Source of the DNA: Flavobacterium sp. LC2016-01
GTDB taxonomy: Bacteria > Bacteroidota > Bacteroidia > Flavobacteriales > Flavobacteriaceae
Assembly (NCBI RefSeq): GCF_009711135.1
Contig: NZ_WMIC01000010.1
Coordinates: 150,042-214,041, forward strand
Direction of reading: 5' to 3'
DNA length: 64,000 nt
Below the pieces are notes generated by a model. The model was not told the DNA's origin. It did not search any database and saw only the letters and a list, made by a program, of their open reading frames with translations. Both the position numbers and the translations under genes were made by a program. Shown here one piece after another: positions 37,024 to 45,973 of this stretch (the first letter of the stretch is position 1; each line of letters begins with the position of its first letter).

Positions 37024-37662
37024 TCAGATATTTTTTCTGATTCGGCTCAACGATTGAGGCGCTACATCAAGGTAAGAGGCGATGTAATAATTGTTGAACA
37101 TATTAAGTAAATACGGTTCATCTTTTAGAAACTTTTTATAACGTTCTGTGGCAGAAAGTGTCAGCAATGTAGCAACACGATCATAAATCATAATAAAAGC
37201 TCTTTCGTTTATGATTCGGATCCATCGTTCAAATAGTATAGAATTGTCGGAAAGAAAGCGAACATGCTCTCTCGAAAAACGAATTGCAGTTACCTCTGAT
37301 AAGGTCTCGATTGATATTGTTGCCGGTTCACCAGATAAAAAACTTTTATAATCTACAGCAAAAGTATTTTTTACAGAACCTTCAGGTTTGTTGAAATGAA
37401 AAAACCAGGTAATAGTTTTACCATTATGATTGGTAAAGTATGAAATGCCTTCACCACTGATTATAAAATGGATGTATCTGCAATCTGAACCTGCATCTAA
37501 TAACCTGCTTCCTTTTTCATAGGTAACCAGTTCGCAATGTTTGGAAATCATGGTCATCGTTTTTGCATCGAGATCAAAATCTTTAGATACAAATTCAAAG
37601 AAAGGAATCGCAAAATGCTGTTCGGCTGGAATTTTTGAGATATCTAAAGTAGGGTGATCCAT
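37024..37662 (-). CDS. Crp/Fnr-type transcriptional regulator
   Basis: The 212-residue protein has a cNMP-binding-like beta-roll (about 45-140, EKGSRLLDAGSDCRYIHFIISGEG) and a short C-terminal HTH (IASYLDVAPQSLSRIRKNI). It is larger at the N-terminus than the other three Crp/Fnr proteins here. It lies between two genes that carry the shared palindrome in their promoters: the peptidase downstream on the same strand and the divergent peroxiredoxin gene. That makes it a leading candidate for the protein that binds the palindrome. A perfect TATTTTTG box is present on the minus strand about 40 bases before its start. Confidence 0.88.
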   Translation of the reverse strand: MDHPTLDISKIPAEQHFAIPFFEFVSKDFDLDAKTMTMISKHCELVTYEKGSRLLDAGSDCRYIHFIISGEGISYFTNHNGKTITWFFHFNKPEGSVKNTFAVDYKSFLSGEPATISIETLSEVTAIRFSREHVRFLSDNSILFERWIRIINERAFIMIYDRVATLLTLSATERYKKFLKDEPYLLNMFNNYYIASYLDVAPQSLSRIRKNI

Positions 37663-37748
37663 AATAAAAAAATGAAGGAGATACTTTCGTATTAGTGTAC
37701 AAAAATAATTAATAATACTATATTTTTTATCTTCTTCCGATGACGAAA

Positions 37749-37792
37749 TTAACCTATGTTAATGTAAATGAGCTTTGTAATTTGGAACTTTG
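37749..37792 (+). promoter_or_regulatory. Operator-promoter of the peroxiredoxin gene (22-bp-phased palindrome)
   Basis: TTAACCTATGTTAA (37749-37762) is a perfect TTAAC/GTTAA inverted repeat with a four-base centre. After exactly 22 bases comes GAACTTTG (37785-37792), a -7-like box, and the start codon is at 37822. It is the most symmetric of the seven sites and lies in the divergent gap shared with the Crp/Fnr gene. Confidence 0.75.
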
Positions 37793-37821
37793 CATCGTTA
37801 TAATATTTAAAATAAAATTCG

Positions 37822-38298
37822 ATGGAATTAACACATAATAAGAAAGTTACGTTAGAGATTGGTGATCGTATACCAGCCTTTAAATTAAAAAATCAGGATC
37901 ATGAATTATGGGACAGCAAAGATAACACATTGGGATATCTCAGTATTGTTTATTTTTATCCAAAAGATGAAAGCGGTATCTGTACAAAAGAAGCGTGTGC
38001 TTTTAGAGACAGTTTTACAGCTTTTACAGATGCAGGGGCACAGGTAGTTGGAATTAATTCCGGCAGTGTTGAAAGCCACAAGAAATTTGCTCTTAAGAAT
38101 AATTTGCCCTTTACCCTTTTAAGTGACAGTGGAGATAAAGTACTTAAACAATTTGGAGTGAAAAGCGCTTTATTTGCAAGTGGCCGTGAGACTTTTATTT
38201 TTGATAAAGAAGGAATTCTGATCTATAAATTCAGGAATTTTTTCAAAGGCGATATTCACGTTGAAAAAGCGCTGAGTTTTTTAAGCACGAGAAAATAA
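37822..38298 (+). CDS. bcp: Peroxiredoxin of the BCP/PrxQ type
   Basis: The 158-residue protein has the thioredoxin-fold peroxiredoxin pattern IGDRIPAFKLKNQDHELW near the start and the PrxQ active segment YPKDESGICTKEACAFRD, with peroxidatic Cys54 and a second Cys59 five residues on, as in atypical two-cysteine BCP proteins. It should reduce hydrogen peroxide and organic peroxides with thioredoxin. It is divergent from a Crp/Fnr gene and carries the shared palindrome in its promoter. A homologue of identical length at 56317 has lost both cysteines. Confidence 0.92.
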   Translation: MELTHNKKVTLEIGDRIPAFKLKNQDHELWDSKDNTLGYLSIVYFYPKDESGICTKEACAFRDSFTAFTDAGAQVVGINSGSVESHKKFALKNNLPFTLLSDSGDKVLKQFGVKSALFASGRETFIFDKEGILIYKFRNFFKGDIHVEKALSFLSTRK

Positions 38299-38331
38299 TT
38301 TATTGTTAGAAGATAAATTTTATTAGAAATT

Positions 38332-38378
38332 AAAAAGCGTTTGAATTGTAATCTTACAACTCAAACGCTTTTTTTATT
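38332..38378 (+). terminator. Strong terminator after the peroxiredoxin gene
   Basis: A 20-bp stem with one mismatch (38332-38351 with 38354-38373; key arms AAAAAGCGTTTGA and TCAAACGCTTTTT) and a two-base loop, followed by more T. The symmetric A- and T-runs could also work in the other direction. Confidence 0.85.
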
Positions 38379-38517
38379 GAATTTTATTACCACAGATCAT
38401 TTTTTTTGAAAACGAAATTAAAGAATTTTGAAGGCTTGACTAAATAAAAACAGTTTGAGCGAATGTAAAGAAACCGCTCAAACAGAAAAAGTAAATATTT
38501 TATTCCACATACAAAAA

Positions 38518-38970
38518 ATGAAAATAATCAAATTAAAAGGATCTGATAATATCGAGAAAATAGTAGCTATTTTTGATCAGTATATGATGTTTTATAAGTT
38601 GCCTTCATCTACCGAAAAGTACAAGAAATTTTTATCGGATAGACTGGAAAATCAGGATGCTATTATATTTCTGGCGGTTGACGAACACGAAAAGCCAATT
38701 GGTTTTGTTTTGAATTATCCTTCTTATTCAACACTTTCACTGGGAAAAATTCTTGTTCTAAATGATCTGTTTGTTCTTCTCGAAGAAAGGAAAAAAGGAA
38801 TTGCACAAGCTTTAATAAATGCTGTTTTTGAATTTGCAAAGCAAGAAGATATTATTAGAATCGATTTATGTACAGAAAAGAGCAATGAAAATGCCCAAAA
38901 GCTTTATGAGAAGTTAGGATTCAAAAAAGCCTTTCAGTACGATTACTATAGTTATGATCTGAAAAAATAG
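38518..38970 (+). CDS. GNAT-family N-acetyltransferase
   Basis: From the ATG at 38518 the protein has 150 residues. An upstream TTG at 38455 would add 21 residues of poor fit and is rejected. The acetyl-CoA binding motif is RKKGIAQALINAVFEFAK (about 92-109), preceded by ILVLNDLFVLLEE and followed by the typical NENAQKLYEKLGFKKAFQYDYYSYDL end. The substrate cannot be predicted. It stands alone between two terminators. Confidence 0.85.
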   Translation: MKIIKLKGSDNIEKIVAIFDQYMMFYKLPSSTEKYKKFLSDRLENQDAIIFLAVDEHEKPIGFVLNYPSYSTLSLGKILVLNDLFVLLEERKKGIAQALINAVFEFAKQEDIIRIDLCTEKSNENAQKLYEKLGFKKAFQYDYYSYDLKK

Positions 38971-38996
38971 AAAATACAGACATTAATAAGTTTCAT

Positions 38997-39030
38997 AAAA
39001 AAGACAGTTTTGATTTTACTGTCTTTTTTT
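38997..39030 (+). terminator. Terminator after the acetyltransferase gene
   Basis: AAAAAAGACAGT (38997-39008) pairs with ACTGTCTTTTTT (39018-39029) around a nine-base loop. Confidence 0.8.
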
Positions 39031-39216
39031 ATTTCCCTTTACTCCAAATTAAAATCTTTATTAATCATAAGTTTTAGTAAGATAATAGCAGAAATAGAAT
39101 TCTTAGCTATATCTAAATTCGTAGTATTCAATATAGTTTCTGATTTATATAATTCTATTGTGTTTTACTGAGCACAATTATTTTATATCAGATAATAAAC
39201 AGTATAAACTTTAAAA

Positions 39217-40266
39217 ATGAATATTATGATACCAAAAACTATGAAAGCGGCAGTTGTTAGAGAATTTGGCAAACTCCTCACAATTGAAGAAATTCCCGTT
39301 AAGGAACCTAAAGGAAATGAAGTTTTAGTAAAAGTTGTTGCGTGCGGAGTTTGTCACAGTGATGTTCATGCTGCACACGGTGAATGGCCGGTGAAACCTC
39401 ATATGCCATTAGTAATGGGGCACGAAGGAATTGGTTATGTTGCTAAATTAGGGCCTTCAGTTACTAGTTTAAAAGTGGGTGATATTGTAGGCGTGCCTTG
39501 GCTGAACAGAGCCTGCGGACATTGTGATTATTGTTCTTCAGGAGCGGAACCTTTATGCGGTGATCAGGATAACAGCGGTTACAGTGTTGATGGCAGTTAT
39601 GCAGAATATGTAATTGCCGATGCCAATTATGTTGGACGTTTTCCTGACAGCGGATTTGATTTTTACGAAATGGCTCCGATATTATGTGCAGGCGTAACAG
39701 TTTACAAAGGCATAAAATCATCTAATTTAAAACCGAGCAATTGGGTCGCAATTTCAGGTATTGGAGGACTGGGACATCTTGGTGTTCAATATGCAAAAGC
39801 TATGGGATATAAAGTGGCTGCAATTGATATATCTGATGAAAAACTTGCATTTGCAAAAGAATTAGGAGCAGATTTATTAGTCAATGCTTCAAAAAATGAT
39901 CCGGGAGAATTTCTGCAAAAAGAAGTAGGAGGTGTACACGCCATAGTAATTACCGCGGTATCGCATTCCGCTTTTGAAAATGTTCACAAAGCAATTAGAC
40001 GCGGAGGCACCATTACATTGCTGGGAATTCCCGATGGCGATATCAAAGTACCCATTTTTGATTCTGTTTTATGCGAATATACCGTGCGCGGATCCTTAAT
40101 CGGTAATAGAGAAGATTTGCAAGAATCTATTGATTTGGCTATTCAGGGAAAAGTGAAAACATTTGTAACTAAAAGCAAACTCGAAGATATTAATGATGTT
40201 CTTGATCGCCTTGAACATGGAAAAATAAAAGGCCGCGTTGTATTGGATATATCAACTCCGGTTTAA
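39217..40266 (+). CDS. Zinc-dependent alcohol dehydrogenase
   Basis: The 349-residue protein is a medium-chain zinc dehydrogenase. The catalytic-zinc site is CGVCHSDVHAAHGEWP with GHEGIGYV, the structural zinc site has four cysteines in CGHCDYCSSGAEPLC, and the cofactor fold is GIGGLGHLGVQYAKAMG followed by AIDISDEK, whose Asp suggests NAD. The sequence is close to the AdhP/AdhA branch that interconverts primary alcohols and aldehydes. Alternative start: the ATG at 39226 (MIPKTMKAAV). Upstream 38971-39216 carries an inverted repeat, ATTGTG and CACAAT ten bases apart (about 39157-39178), that could be an operator. It ends at its own terminator. Confidence 0.92.
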   Translation: MNIMIPKTMKAAVVREFGKLLTIEEIPVKEPKGNEVLVKVVACGVCHSDVHAAHGEWPVKPHMPLVMGHEGIGYVAKLGPSVTSLKVGDIVGVPWLNRACGHCDYCSSGAEPLCGDQDNSGYSVDGSYAEYVIADANYVGRFPDSGFDFYEMAPILCAGVTVYKGIKSSNLKPSNWVAISGIGGLGHLGVQYAKAMGYKVAAIDISDEKLAFAKELGADLLVNASKNDPGEFLQKEVGGVHAIVITAVSHSAFENVHKAIRRGGTITLLGIPDGDIKVPIFDSVLCEYTVRGSLIGNREDLQESIDLAIQGKVKTFVTKSKLEDINDVLDRLEHGKIKGRVVLDISTPV

Positions 40267-40312
40267 TTTTTGCAATTAAAAAATTGCGCAGTAAAAATAC
40301 ATTAACAGCATA

Positions 40313-40343
40313 AAAAAAGCCCCTCTTTAAGAAGGGCTTTTTT
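40313..40343. terminator. Bidirectional terminator
   Basis: AAAAAAGCCC (40313-40322) pairs with GGGCTTTTTT (40334-40343). It sits between the convergent alcohol dehydrogenase and DJ-1-like genes. Confidence 0.85.
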
Positions 40344-40374
40344 ATTGTCTACCAAACTGTTGTAAATACTTGTT

Positions 40375-41163
40375 TTAGTTTGTTTTTGAAGAATCCAAAA
40401 TAGCAATCATTTTTTCAGCAACACCTTTGGCTGATGCAGGGTTTTGTCCTGTAACCAGATTACCATCTGCAATACTGTTAGCAGACCAAGGCGCAGCAGC
40501 GTGAAATTTGGCTCCTTGTTTAACAAGCGCAGTCTGCAAGTCAAAAGGCACATCTGCTCTAGCGTAATTGTCTTCTTCTAATGTTGTAAAAGAGGCAATA
40601 TTTTTTCCGTTAATAAGATATTTTCCATTGCTAAGTTTTACATTTAATAAAGATACCGGACCGTGACAAACTGCGCCAACAACAGCATTTCTTTCGTAGG
40701 TCTGAACAATAGTTTTTTTAAGAAGTGCATTCTCCGGCATATCCACCATTGGTGCAAGTCCGCCTGGAACAAAAATAGCATCATAAGCACTTACATCTAC
40801 AGTTGAAAGTTTAACAGCCTTTTGCATATCTGTCCATCCTTTGCCAGTCAAGAAAGCAAGATTATCAGGATCGCTCGCTAAATTTAGTGCATCCAAATAA
40901 GGAGTGTCGCCCGTTAAGCTCGCAAAGTCAATTTGATAATTTGCTCTGTTGAATTCAGCATAAGGATGTGCTACTTCTGGTAAAAAAGTTCCCGTTCTTC
41001 TATTGTTTGGGCCAATTGTATTCGCATTCGAAACAATAATTAATATTTTTTTTGTCACGTTTTGTACCGCTGTTTTTTGTTTTGCCGGTACTGTTTCATT
41101 TTTATTTTGCCCGTATGAAACTGAGAATAAAAATGCAGCAGTTAAAATCAGAAAATTTTTCAT
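40375..41163 (-). CDS. Exported DJ-1/PfpI-family protein
   Basis: The 262-residue protein has a signal peptide (MKNFLILTAAFLFSVSYGQ), a linker, then a type-1 glutamine-amidotransferase-like DJ-1/PfpI domain. The active Cys166 is in GAVCHGPVSLLN, with His167 next to it and Glu63 in LPEVAHPYAEF. The domain resembles Hsp31-like glyoxalase III/deglycase or holdase proteins. The domain is about 70% identical by eye to the cytosolic protein at 51776, so the cell has one copy in each compartment. The promoter carries the shared palindrome at 41230-41243. Confidence 0.9.
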   Translation of the reverse strand: MKNFLILTAAFLFSVSYGQNKNETVPAKQKTAVQNVTKKILIIVSNANTIGPNNRRTGTFLPEVAHPYAEFNRANYQIDFASLTGDTPYLDALNLASDPDNLAFLTGKGWTDMQKAVKLSTVDVSAYDAIFVPGGLAPMVDMPENALLKKTIVQTYERNAVVGAVCHGPVSLLNVKLSNGKYLINGKNIASFTTLEEDNYARADVPFDLQTALVKQGAKFHAAAPWSANSIADGNLVTGQNPASAKGVAEKMIAILDSSKTN

Positions 41164-41199
41164 TGTATTATTTTTTATAATTAGTAATTATTTACAAGG

Positions 41200-41243
41200 C
41201 AAAATTATGTCTGATATAAGCGCTAGAAATTGATCTATGGTAA
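41200..41243 (-). promoter_or_regulatory. Operator-promoter of the exported DJ-1 gene (22-bp-phased palindrome)
   Basis: On the minus strand TTACCATAGATCAA (41243-41230) is followed after exactly 22 bases by the perfect -7 box TAATTTTG (41207-41200). The site is nearly identical to the one at 51269-51282, and the GCGCT inside the spacer is also shared. Confidence 0.75.
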
Positions 41244-41396
41244 AAAATGAAGATGGTGAAATTTTAATGAATTATTTTAGAAAATCATTTAGGAAATTAA
41301 TGCCTTAAGAAGTGGCAAACAGATTTTTTCCTTATATGGATTTTGTAATTATGATTTGAAAAGAAAATAAGATTGGTTGAATTACATTATTTATTT

Positions 41397-42314
41397 TTAA
41401 TCAATAATGCTTCTTCCTGTTTCGGGTTTTGGGTCTTTGCTAATTCCACCCAATTCGAATATTGTGCTTTCGATCATTTCAGAAAGACTGTTCAAAGCCA
41501 AATCATTTGGTTCGACTCCAAACGGATCTTCGATTTCATCTGCAATTGCTTCAAAAGCGACAAAAGTGTAAGCGACGAAAGTAACAATAAACGGAGTAAG
41601 CCACTGTAGACTATCCACTAATCCAAAGGGCAATAAGAAACAGTAAACGTAGACGGTTCGATGAAGTAAAATACGATACGTATAGGGAAACGGTGTCGAT
41701 GAAATTCTTTCACAGCCTCCAACTATGTCCGTCAGCGCATCAATGTTTTCATCAAATCTTGCTTGTTGAATAGAGTCAATCAGATTTTCATTTCTGGCTT
41801 TCTGAATCCATTCACCTAATAATTTTGTAATTACAATAGGTTTGTATTTTGCGTTTGCTGTAATTTCATATTGTTTATCATTAAGAAATCGCTGCAAATC
41901 ATGTCCTGCATCAGTATTTCTTAATTGATGTTTTAAAGCGTACACAAAAGCACTAAGCAGCAAAATAAGTTCGGTTTTAAATGAGTGGTCTGCAGCAGAA
42001 TTGGTTAAAGTCAGAGCTTGTCGGGCTAATGATCTGGTGTGATTTAATAAAGCTCCCCAAAGCTTTCGGCCTTCCCAAAAACGGTCATAGCTGACATTGT
42101 TGCGAAATCCGAGAAACAAGGCCAATACGAACCCAAATAAGGCTAAAGGCGCTGGATTAAGAGGAATTTTAAAGTCGAAAACATTTCCATTAAAATAAAC
42201 AATAATACAAGACAAAATAAACAATAGAATAAGGCGCGGAAGCAATTGCGGCAATACAGATCCCTGCCATACAAAAAGCATTTTAAACCAATGTTCTTTC
42301 TCTTTTATTATCAT
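41397..42314 (-). CDS. Bestrophin-family membrane protein
   Basis: The 305-residue protein matches bacterial bestrophins (UPF0187). Hydrophobic segments lie at about 27-47 (LILLFILSCIIVYF) and 55-70 (LALFGFVLALFLGFRNN), with the conserved SYDRFWEGRKLWGALLNHTR motif between the early helices. Later pieces are PFPYTYRILLHRTVYVYCFLLPFGL and the C-terminal EIEDPFGVEPNDLALN. Bestrophins form pentameric ion channels. It lies between the DJ-1 gene and the molybdopterin oxidoreductase gene, with no clear operon link. Confidence 0.88.
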   Translation of the reverse strand: MIIKEKEHWFKMLFVWQGSVLPQLLPRLILLFILSCIIVYFNGNVFDFKIPLNPAPLALFGFVLALFLGFRNNVSYDRFWEGRKLWGALLNHTRSLARQALTLTNSAADHSFKTELILLLSAFVYALKHQLRNTDAGHDLQRFLNDKQYEITANAKYKPIVITKLLGEWIQKARNENLIDSIQQARFDENIDALTDIVGGCERISSTPFPYTYRILLHRTVYVYCFLLPFGLVDSLQWLTPFIVTFVAYTFVAFEAIADEIEDPFGVEPNDLALNSLSEMIESTIFELGGISKDPKPETGRSIID

Positions 42315-42379
42315 ACTAATTTTGATTATGCTCTAAAAAATAGACAGCGGAAATATTTACAAAAATAGCAGACAGAGCG

Positions 42380-44749
42380 TTACAATTGATTTATTCTCTC
42401 ATAAATTTTTGGGTCATGTTTCTTAATCTTAATTTTTACATATTTTGAAGCCGGCATATTACTGTCTTTTACAACATTATTTATCGAGACAAGAACATTG
42501 GTTTCAGGGAAATACGTTACGGCATTTTTTTTAGGTATTTCATAAGAAACAATAATAAATAAAGGAGCAATACGCTCAATATTATCATCATAGTTAAATA
42601 AATCTACTTTATCTCCGCTACTAAATCCTGCCTGTTCAATATCCGTTTTATTCATAAATATTACGCGACGTTCGTTCTTAATACCGCGATAACGATCGTC
42701 GAGACCATAAATTGTAGTATTGAACTGATCGTGTGTACGGGTTGTCGCCATTAAATATTCATCTTCGCCAAGAGTGTTATCAGGAATTTCAGTTAGAGTA
42801 AATGGGGCTCTGTCTCCAAATTGATCAGTTATAAAATTTCCTTCCCTTGCAGCGTTGGGCAGATAAAAACCGCCTTTATCTCTGGCTCTTACATTATAAT
42901 TATCAAAACCTGGAATACATTGTTCAATATCATCGCGAACAGCATCATAGCTGTCGTGATAACGCTGCCAGTTAATTACGGATTTATCTCCTAAAGTCGC
43001 CATCGCCATTCGGCAAACAATCTGTGTTTCATTAATAAGATTATCCGATACGGGTTTTAGTATTCCTTTAGATGACTGTACAACTCCCATTGAGTTTTCG
43101 GTTGTTATAAATTGCGCTTCACCATTCACCATATCAATATCACTTCGGGATAATGTTGGCAAAATAATAGCTTCCTTCCCATGAATTAAATGACTGCGGT
43201 TCAGTTTTGTAGAAACCGATACTGTTAAATTCAGTTTTCTCAATGCACTAGCGGTATAGGCAGTATCTGGAGTAGCCGATAAAAAATTACCTCCCATACT
43301 AAAAAGTAGTTTTACGTTATCTTCATGCATGGCTTTAATGGCGCGCACAACATCATAGCCGTGTTTACGCGGTGTCTTAAATCCATAAAATTCCTGAAGC
43401 CGATCAAGCTGTTCCTCAGTAGGTTTTTCATTAATCATCATTGTTCTGTTTCCCTGAACATTACTGTGACCACGAACAGGGCAGACGCCTGCGCCGGGTA
43501 TTCCAATACTTCCCTTAAGCAACAGAATATTTAGTATTTCTCTGATTACGTCTACACCATTTGGCTGTTGGGTAAGTCCCATTCCCCAGCAAACAATAAT
43601 TCGTTTTTTAAAAGCAATCATTTCCGCAGCAATAGTAAGAGCTTCTATGGAAATGCCTGAAAGTTCACAAAGTTCGTCAAGATCGTATTTTTCAAACTGT
43701 TTAAGAAAGGCGTCATATCCAACTGTTTTTTCTCTGATAAAATCATGATCAAAAACTTTTTCGGGGTTTTGCTTTTCAAGTTCAATTAATAAAATTTCGA
43801 TAGCTTTTAAAAGAGCCATATCGCCATTAATTTTTACTGGGAGAAATAAATCAGCAAGTTTAACTGCGCTTCTAATTACGCCATTTATCTCCTGCGGATT
43901 TCGAAATCCCATTAAACCTGCTTCTGGTAAAGGATTGATGGCAATAATTTTTGCGCCATTTTTTTTGCCTCTTGAAAGCGCGCTCATCATTCTAGGAGAA
44001 TTAGTACCTGGGTTTTGACCTATTATAATAATAACATCCGTATCATAAAAATCATCTAATCTCACTGTTCCTTTTCCAATTCCAATTGTTGGACTCAATG
44101 CTGTACCAGATGTTTCGTGGCACATATTGGAACAATCGGGCATATTATTGGTTCCGTATTCTTTGGCAAAAAGCTGGTACAGAAAGGATGTTTCATTACT
44201 TGTTCTTCCTGAGGTATAAAACGCTGCCTGATCTGGAGAATCCAATGCATTTAGATGCCCGGCTATCTTTTTAAAAGCATTATCCCAGCTTATAGGTTCG
44301 TAGTGTGTGCCATTCTTCGGAAGATACATCGGTTCGGTAAGTCTTCCCATTTTTCCGATATGATAATCATCCAGCTTTGCAAGATCGTACACCGAATTCT
44401 TTTTAAAGAATTCTGCAGTAATTTTTTTTGAAGTTGCTTCTTCAGCAAGCGCTTTAGCTCCATTTTCACAGTATTCACCAATATGCGAGCGTTCATCATC
44501 AGGATCGGGCCATGCACAGCTCGGACAGTCAAAACCACCAACCTGATTCATTTTAAACAAGGCTTTTGTACCGCGAATAATCGTTTTTTCCTCTATGATG
44601 TCGCTAAACGCGGCCATCACAGCAGGAACACCCGCTGCCCAATTTTCAACTTTGGTAAGTTTAAGGTGTAAAAGCGTATAAGGGTTTTCAGCGTTAGGCA
44701 ATTTATTAGTTTCAGATCCGCCACTTTTTTTTGAGTTATCTTCTTTCAT
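42380..44749 (-). CDS. FdhF/YdeP-family molybdopterin oxidoreductase
   Basis: The 789-residue protein belongs to the single-subunit formate-dehydrogenase-like (YdeP) group. The N-terminal GGFDCPSCAWPDPDDERSH carries a CxxC characteristic of the group. The domain with FYTSGRTSNETSFLYQLFAKEYGTNN and SNMCHETSG follows; its Cys near residue 207 corresponds to the probable Mo ligand. Then come the nucleotide-binding parts (IGQNPGTNSPRM, MGLTQQPNGVD) and a C-terminal molybdopterin-dinucleotide domain (TRTHDQFNTTIYGLDDRYRG). It lacks a signal peptide, so it is cytosolic. No classical formate dehydrogenase subunits are adjacent; fdhD lies just upstream. Substrate unproven: formate is only one option. 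Confidence 0.9.
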   Translation of the reverse strand: MKEDNSKKSGGSETNKLPNAENPYTLLHLKLTKVENWAAGVPAVMAAFSDIIEEKTIIRGTKALFKMNQVGGFDCPSCAWPDPDDERSHIGEYCENGAKALAEEATSKKITAEFFKKNSVYDLAKLDDYHIGKMGRLTEPMYLPKNGTHYEPISWDNAFKKIAGHLNALDSPDQAAFYTSGRTSNETSFLYQLFAKEYGTNNMPDCSNMCHETSGTALSPTIGIGKGTVRLDDFYDTDVIIIIGQNPGTNSPRMMSALSRGKKNGAKIIAINPLPEAGLMGFRNPQEINGVIRSAVKLADLFLPVKINGDMALLKAIEILLIELEKQNPEKVFDHDFIREKTVGYDAFLKQFEKYDLDELCELSGISIEALTIAAEMIAFKKRIIVCWGMGLTQQPNGVDVIREILNILLLKGSIGIPGAGVCPVRGHSNVQGNRTMMINEKPTEEQLDRLQEFYGFKTPRKHGYDVVRAIKAMHEDNVKLLFSMGGNFLSATPDTAYTASALRKLNLTVSVSTKLNRSHLIHGKEAIILPTLSRSDIDMVNGEAQFITTENSMGVVQSSKGILKPVSDNLINETQIVCRMAMATLGDKSVINWQRYHDSYDAVRDDIEQCIPGFDNYNVRARDKGGFYLPNAAREGNFITDQFGDRAPFTLTEIPDNTLGEDEYLMATTRTHDQFNTTIYGLDDRYRGIKNERRVIFMNKTDIEQAGFSSGDKVDLFNYDDNIERIAPLFIIVSYEIPKKNAVTYFPETNVLVSINNVVKDSNMPASKYVKIKIKKHDPKIYERINQL

Positions 44750-44880
44750 GACTTATAGATTTTATTGCTGTTTAATGTTTTAAATGCATATGAAATTGTT
44801 AGTAAAGATTAATCTTAAAAGGGGTATCCTATCTTAATTACATATAAGCATTCTTAATATAATCTCATTTTTATTTGAAG

Positions 44881-45762
44881 TTAATTTTTATTAGAAATGG
44901 GGATTAAAACATGATTTCCAGAATTATAAATATTGAATCTGCCATCTTTAAGAAAACCAAGCAGTGTAATATTAAATTCTCTAGCCAGTTCTACAGCAAG
45001 GCTTGACGGCGCACCAATGGCCGCGACAATTGAAATACCTGCCATAGCAGCTTTTTGAATTAACTCAAAACTAGCTCTTCCACTTAAGACTAAAATATAT
45101 TGATCTAAAGGCAAGAGGTTTTTTGCCAAAGCGCTGCCAATCAATTTATCTAAGGCATTATGTCTTCCAACATCTTCCCTTAAAAGAAGTAAGTCTCCTT
45201 CAATAGAAAAAAGGCCGGAGGCATGAATACCGCCTGTGGATGCAAAACTGGTTTGAGCCAGCATTAACTTTTTTGGAAGCTGGTAAAGAACTTGTGGAAA
45301 AACTGTTATTTCAGCTTTGTTTATGTGATTAAAAGAAGAGGTCGTTTTAATGGACTCAATGGAACTTTTTCCGCATACCCCGCAACTGGAAGTAGTATAG
45401 AAGTTTCTGTCAGTATGCATTAAAACAGGAATTAAATCGTCTTTTAAATCAGCCTGAACAATATTCTTTTTCTGCATTTGGCAATCTTTTTCAATGTGAT
45501 AGATTTTTACCAAATCCTGATAAGAAGAAATAATGCCTTCTGTAAACAAAAAACCGACTGCAAGGTCAAAATCATCACCGGGCGTACGCATGGTAACAGA
45601 AATATTTTTCTGCGTTTTTTCTATCTGCGAGCCATATCTTAACCTTATTTCGAGAGGTTCTTCAACAGAAAGTATATCGGAGCAGAATGAACTTTCAAAT
45701 CCGTTTACCTTTTGAAGGCTTATATTTTTGATGGAAACTAATTCCGAATCGTTCATTTTCAT
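44881..45762 (-). CDS. fdhD: FdhD formate dehydrogenase sulfurtransferase
   Basis: The 293-residue protein has the FdhD features: DDFDLAVGFLFTEGII (about 63-78), the active cysteines Cys127 and Cys130 in SSCGVCGKSS, and LREDVGRHNALDKLIG followed by SGRASFELIQKAAMAGI. FdhD passes sulfur from a cysteine desulfurase to the molybdenum cofactor of formate dehydrogenases. Its position 131 bases upstream of the FdhF/YdeP gene on the same strand indicates that this enzyme is its client. Confidence 0.94.
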   Translation of the reverse strand: MKMNDSELVSIKNISLQKVNGFESSFCSDILSVEEPLEIRLRYGSQIEKTQKNISVTMRTPGDDFDLAVGFLFTEGIISSYQDLVKIYHIEKDCQMQKKNIVQADLKDDLIPVLMHTDRNFYTTSSCGVCGKSSIESIKTTSSFNHINKAEITVFPQVLYQLPKKLMLAQTSFASTGGIHASGLFSIEGDLLLLREDVGRHNALDKLIGSALAKNLLPLDQYILVLSGRASFELIQKAAMAGISIVAAIGAPSSLAVELAREFNITLLGFLKDGRFNIYNSGNHVLIPISNKN

Positions 45763-45973
45763 ATTAGATTCCTTAAAAGTTACTAGGTAAATTTAGGAAA
45801 ATCGAGAGTATAAAGAATGTGATTTTTTGGTAAAAACTTATAGTTATTCAATAAGACTTATGTTATTTGAATCATTATTAATAAATTTGAATAAGTAGCT
45901 ATTAAGTTGTTGATTGTGAGTTGTTTTTATGCTAATGGCTGTTTGAACTTTAATATAAATATGATACTATTTT

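Noticed and set aside
39157..39178. ATTGTG/CACAAT inverted repeat upstream of the alcohol dehydrogenase as a member of the shared regulon
   Set aside because: Arms and spacing differ from TTAnC-N4-GTnAA and no -7 box lies 22 bases downstream. It may be a separate operator.
44794..44837. TTAAGATAGGATAC on the minus strand upstream of the FdhF/YdeP gene, 22 bases before TAACAATT
   Set aside because: It resembles the shared palindrome at 11 of 14 positions and has the right spacing, but both critical arm ends differ and the box lacks TTTG. Too weak to count.
45779..45791. Inverted repeat TTACC-TA-GTAAC near the fdhD start
   Set aside because: The centre has two bases instead of four and it is too close to the start codon for an activator site.
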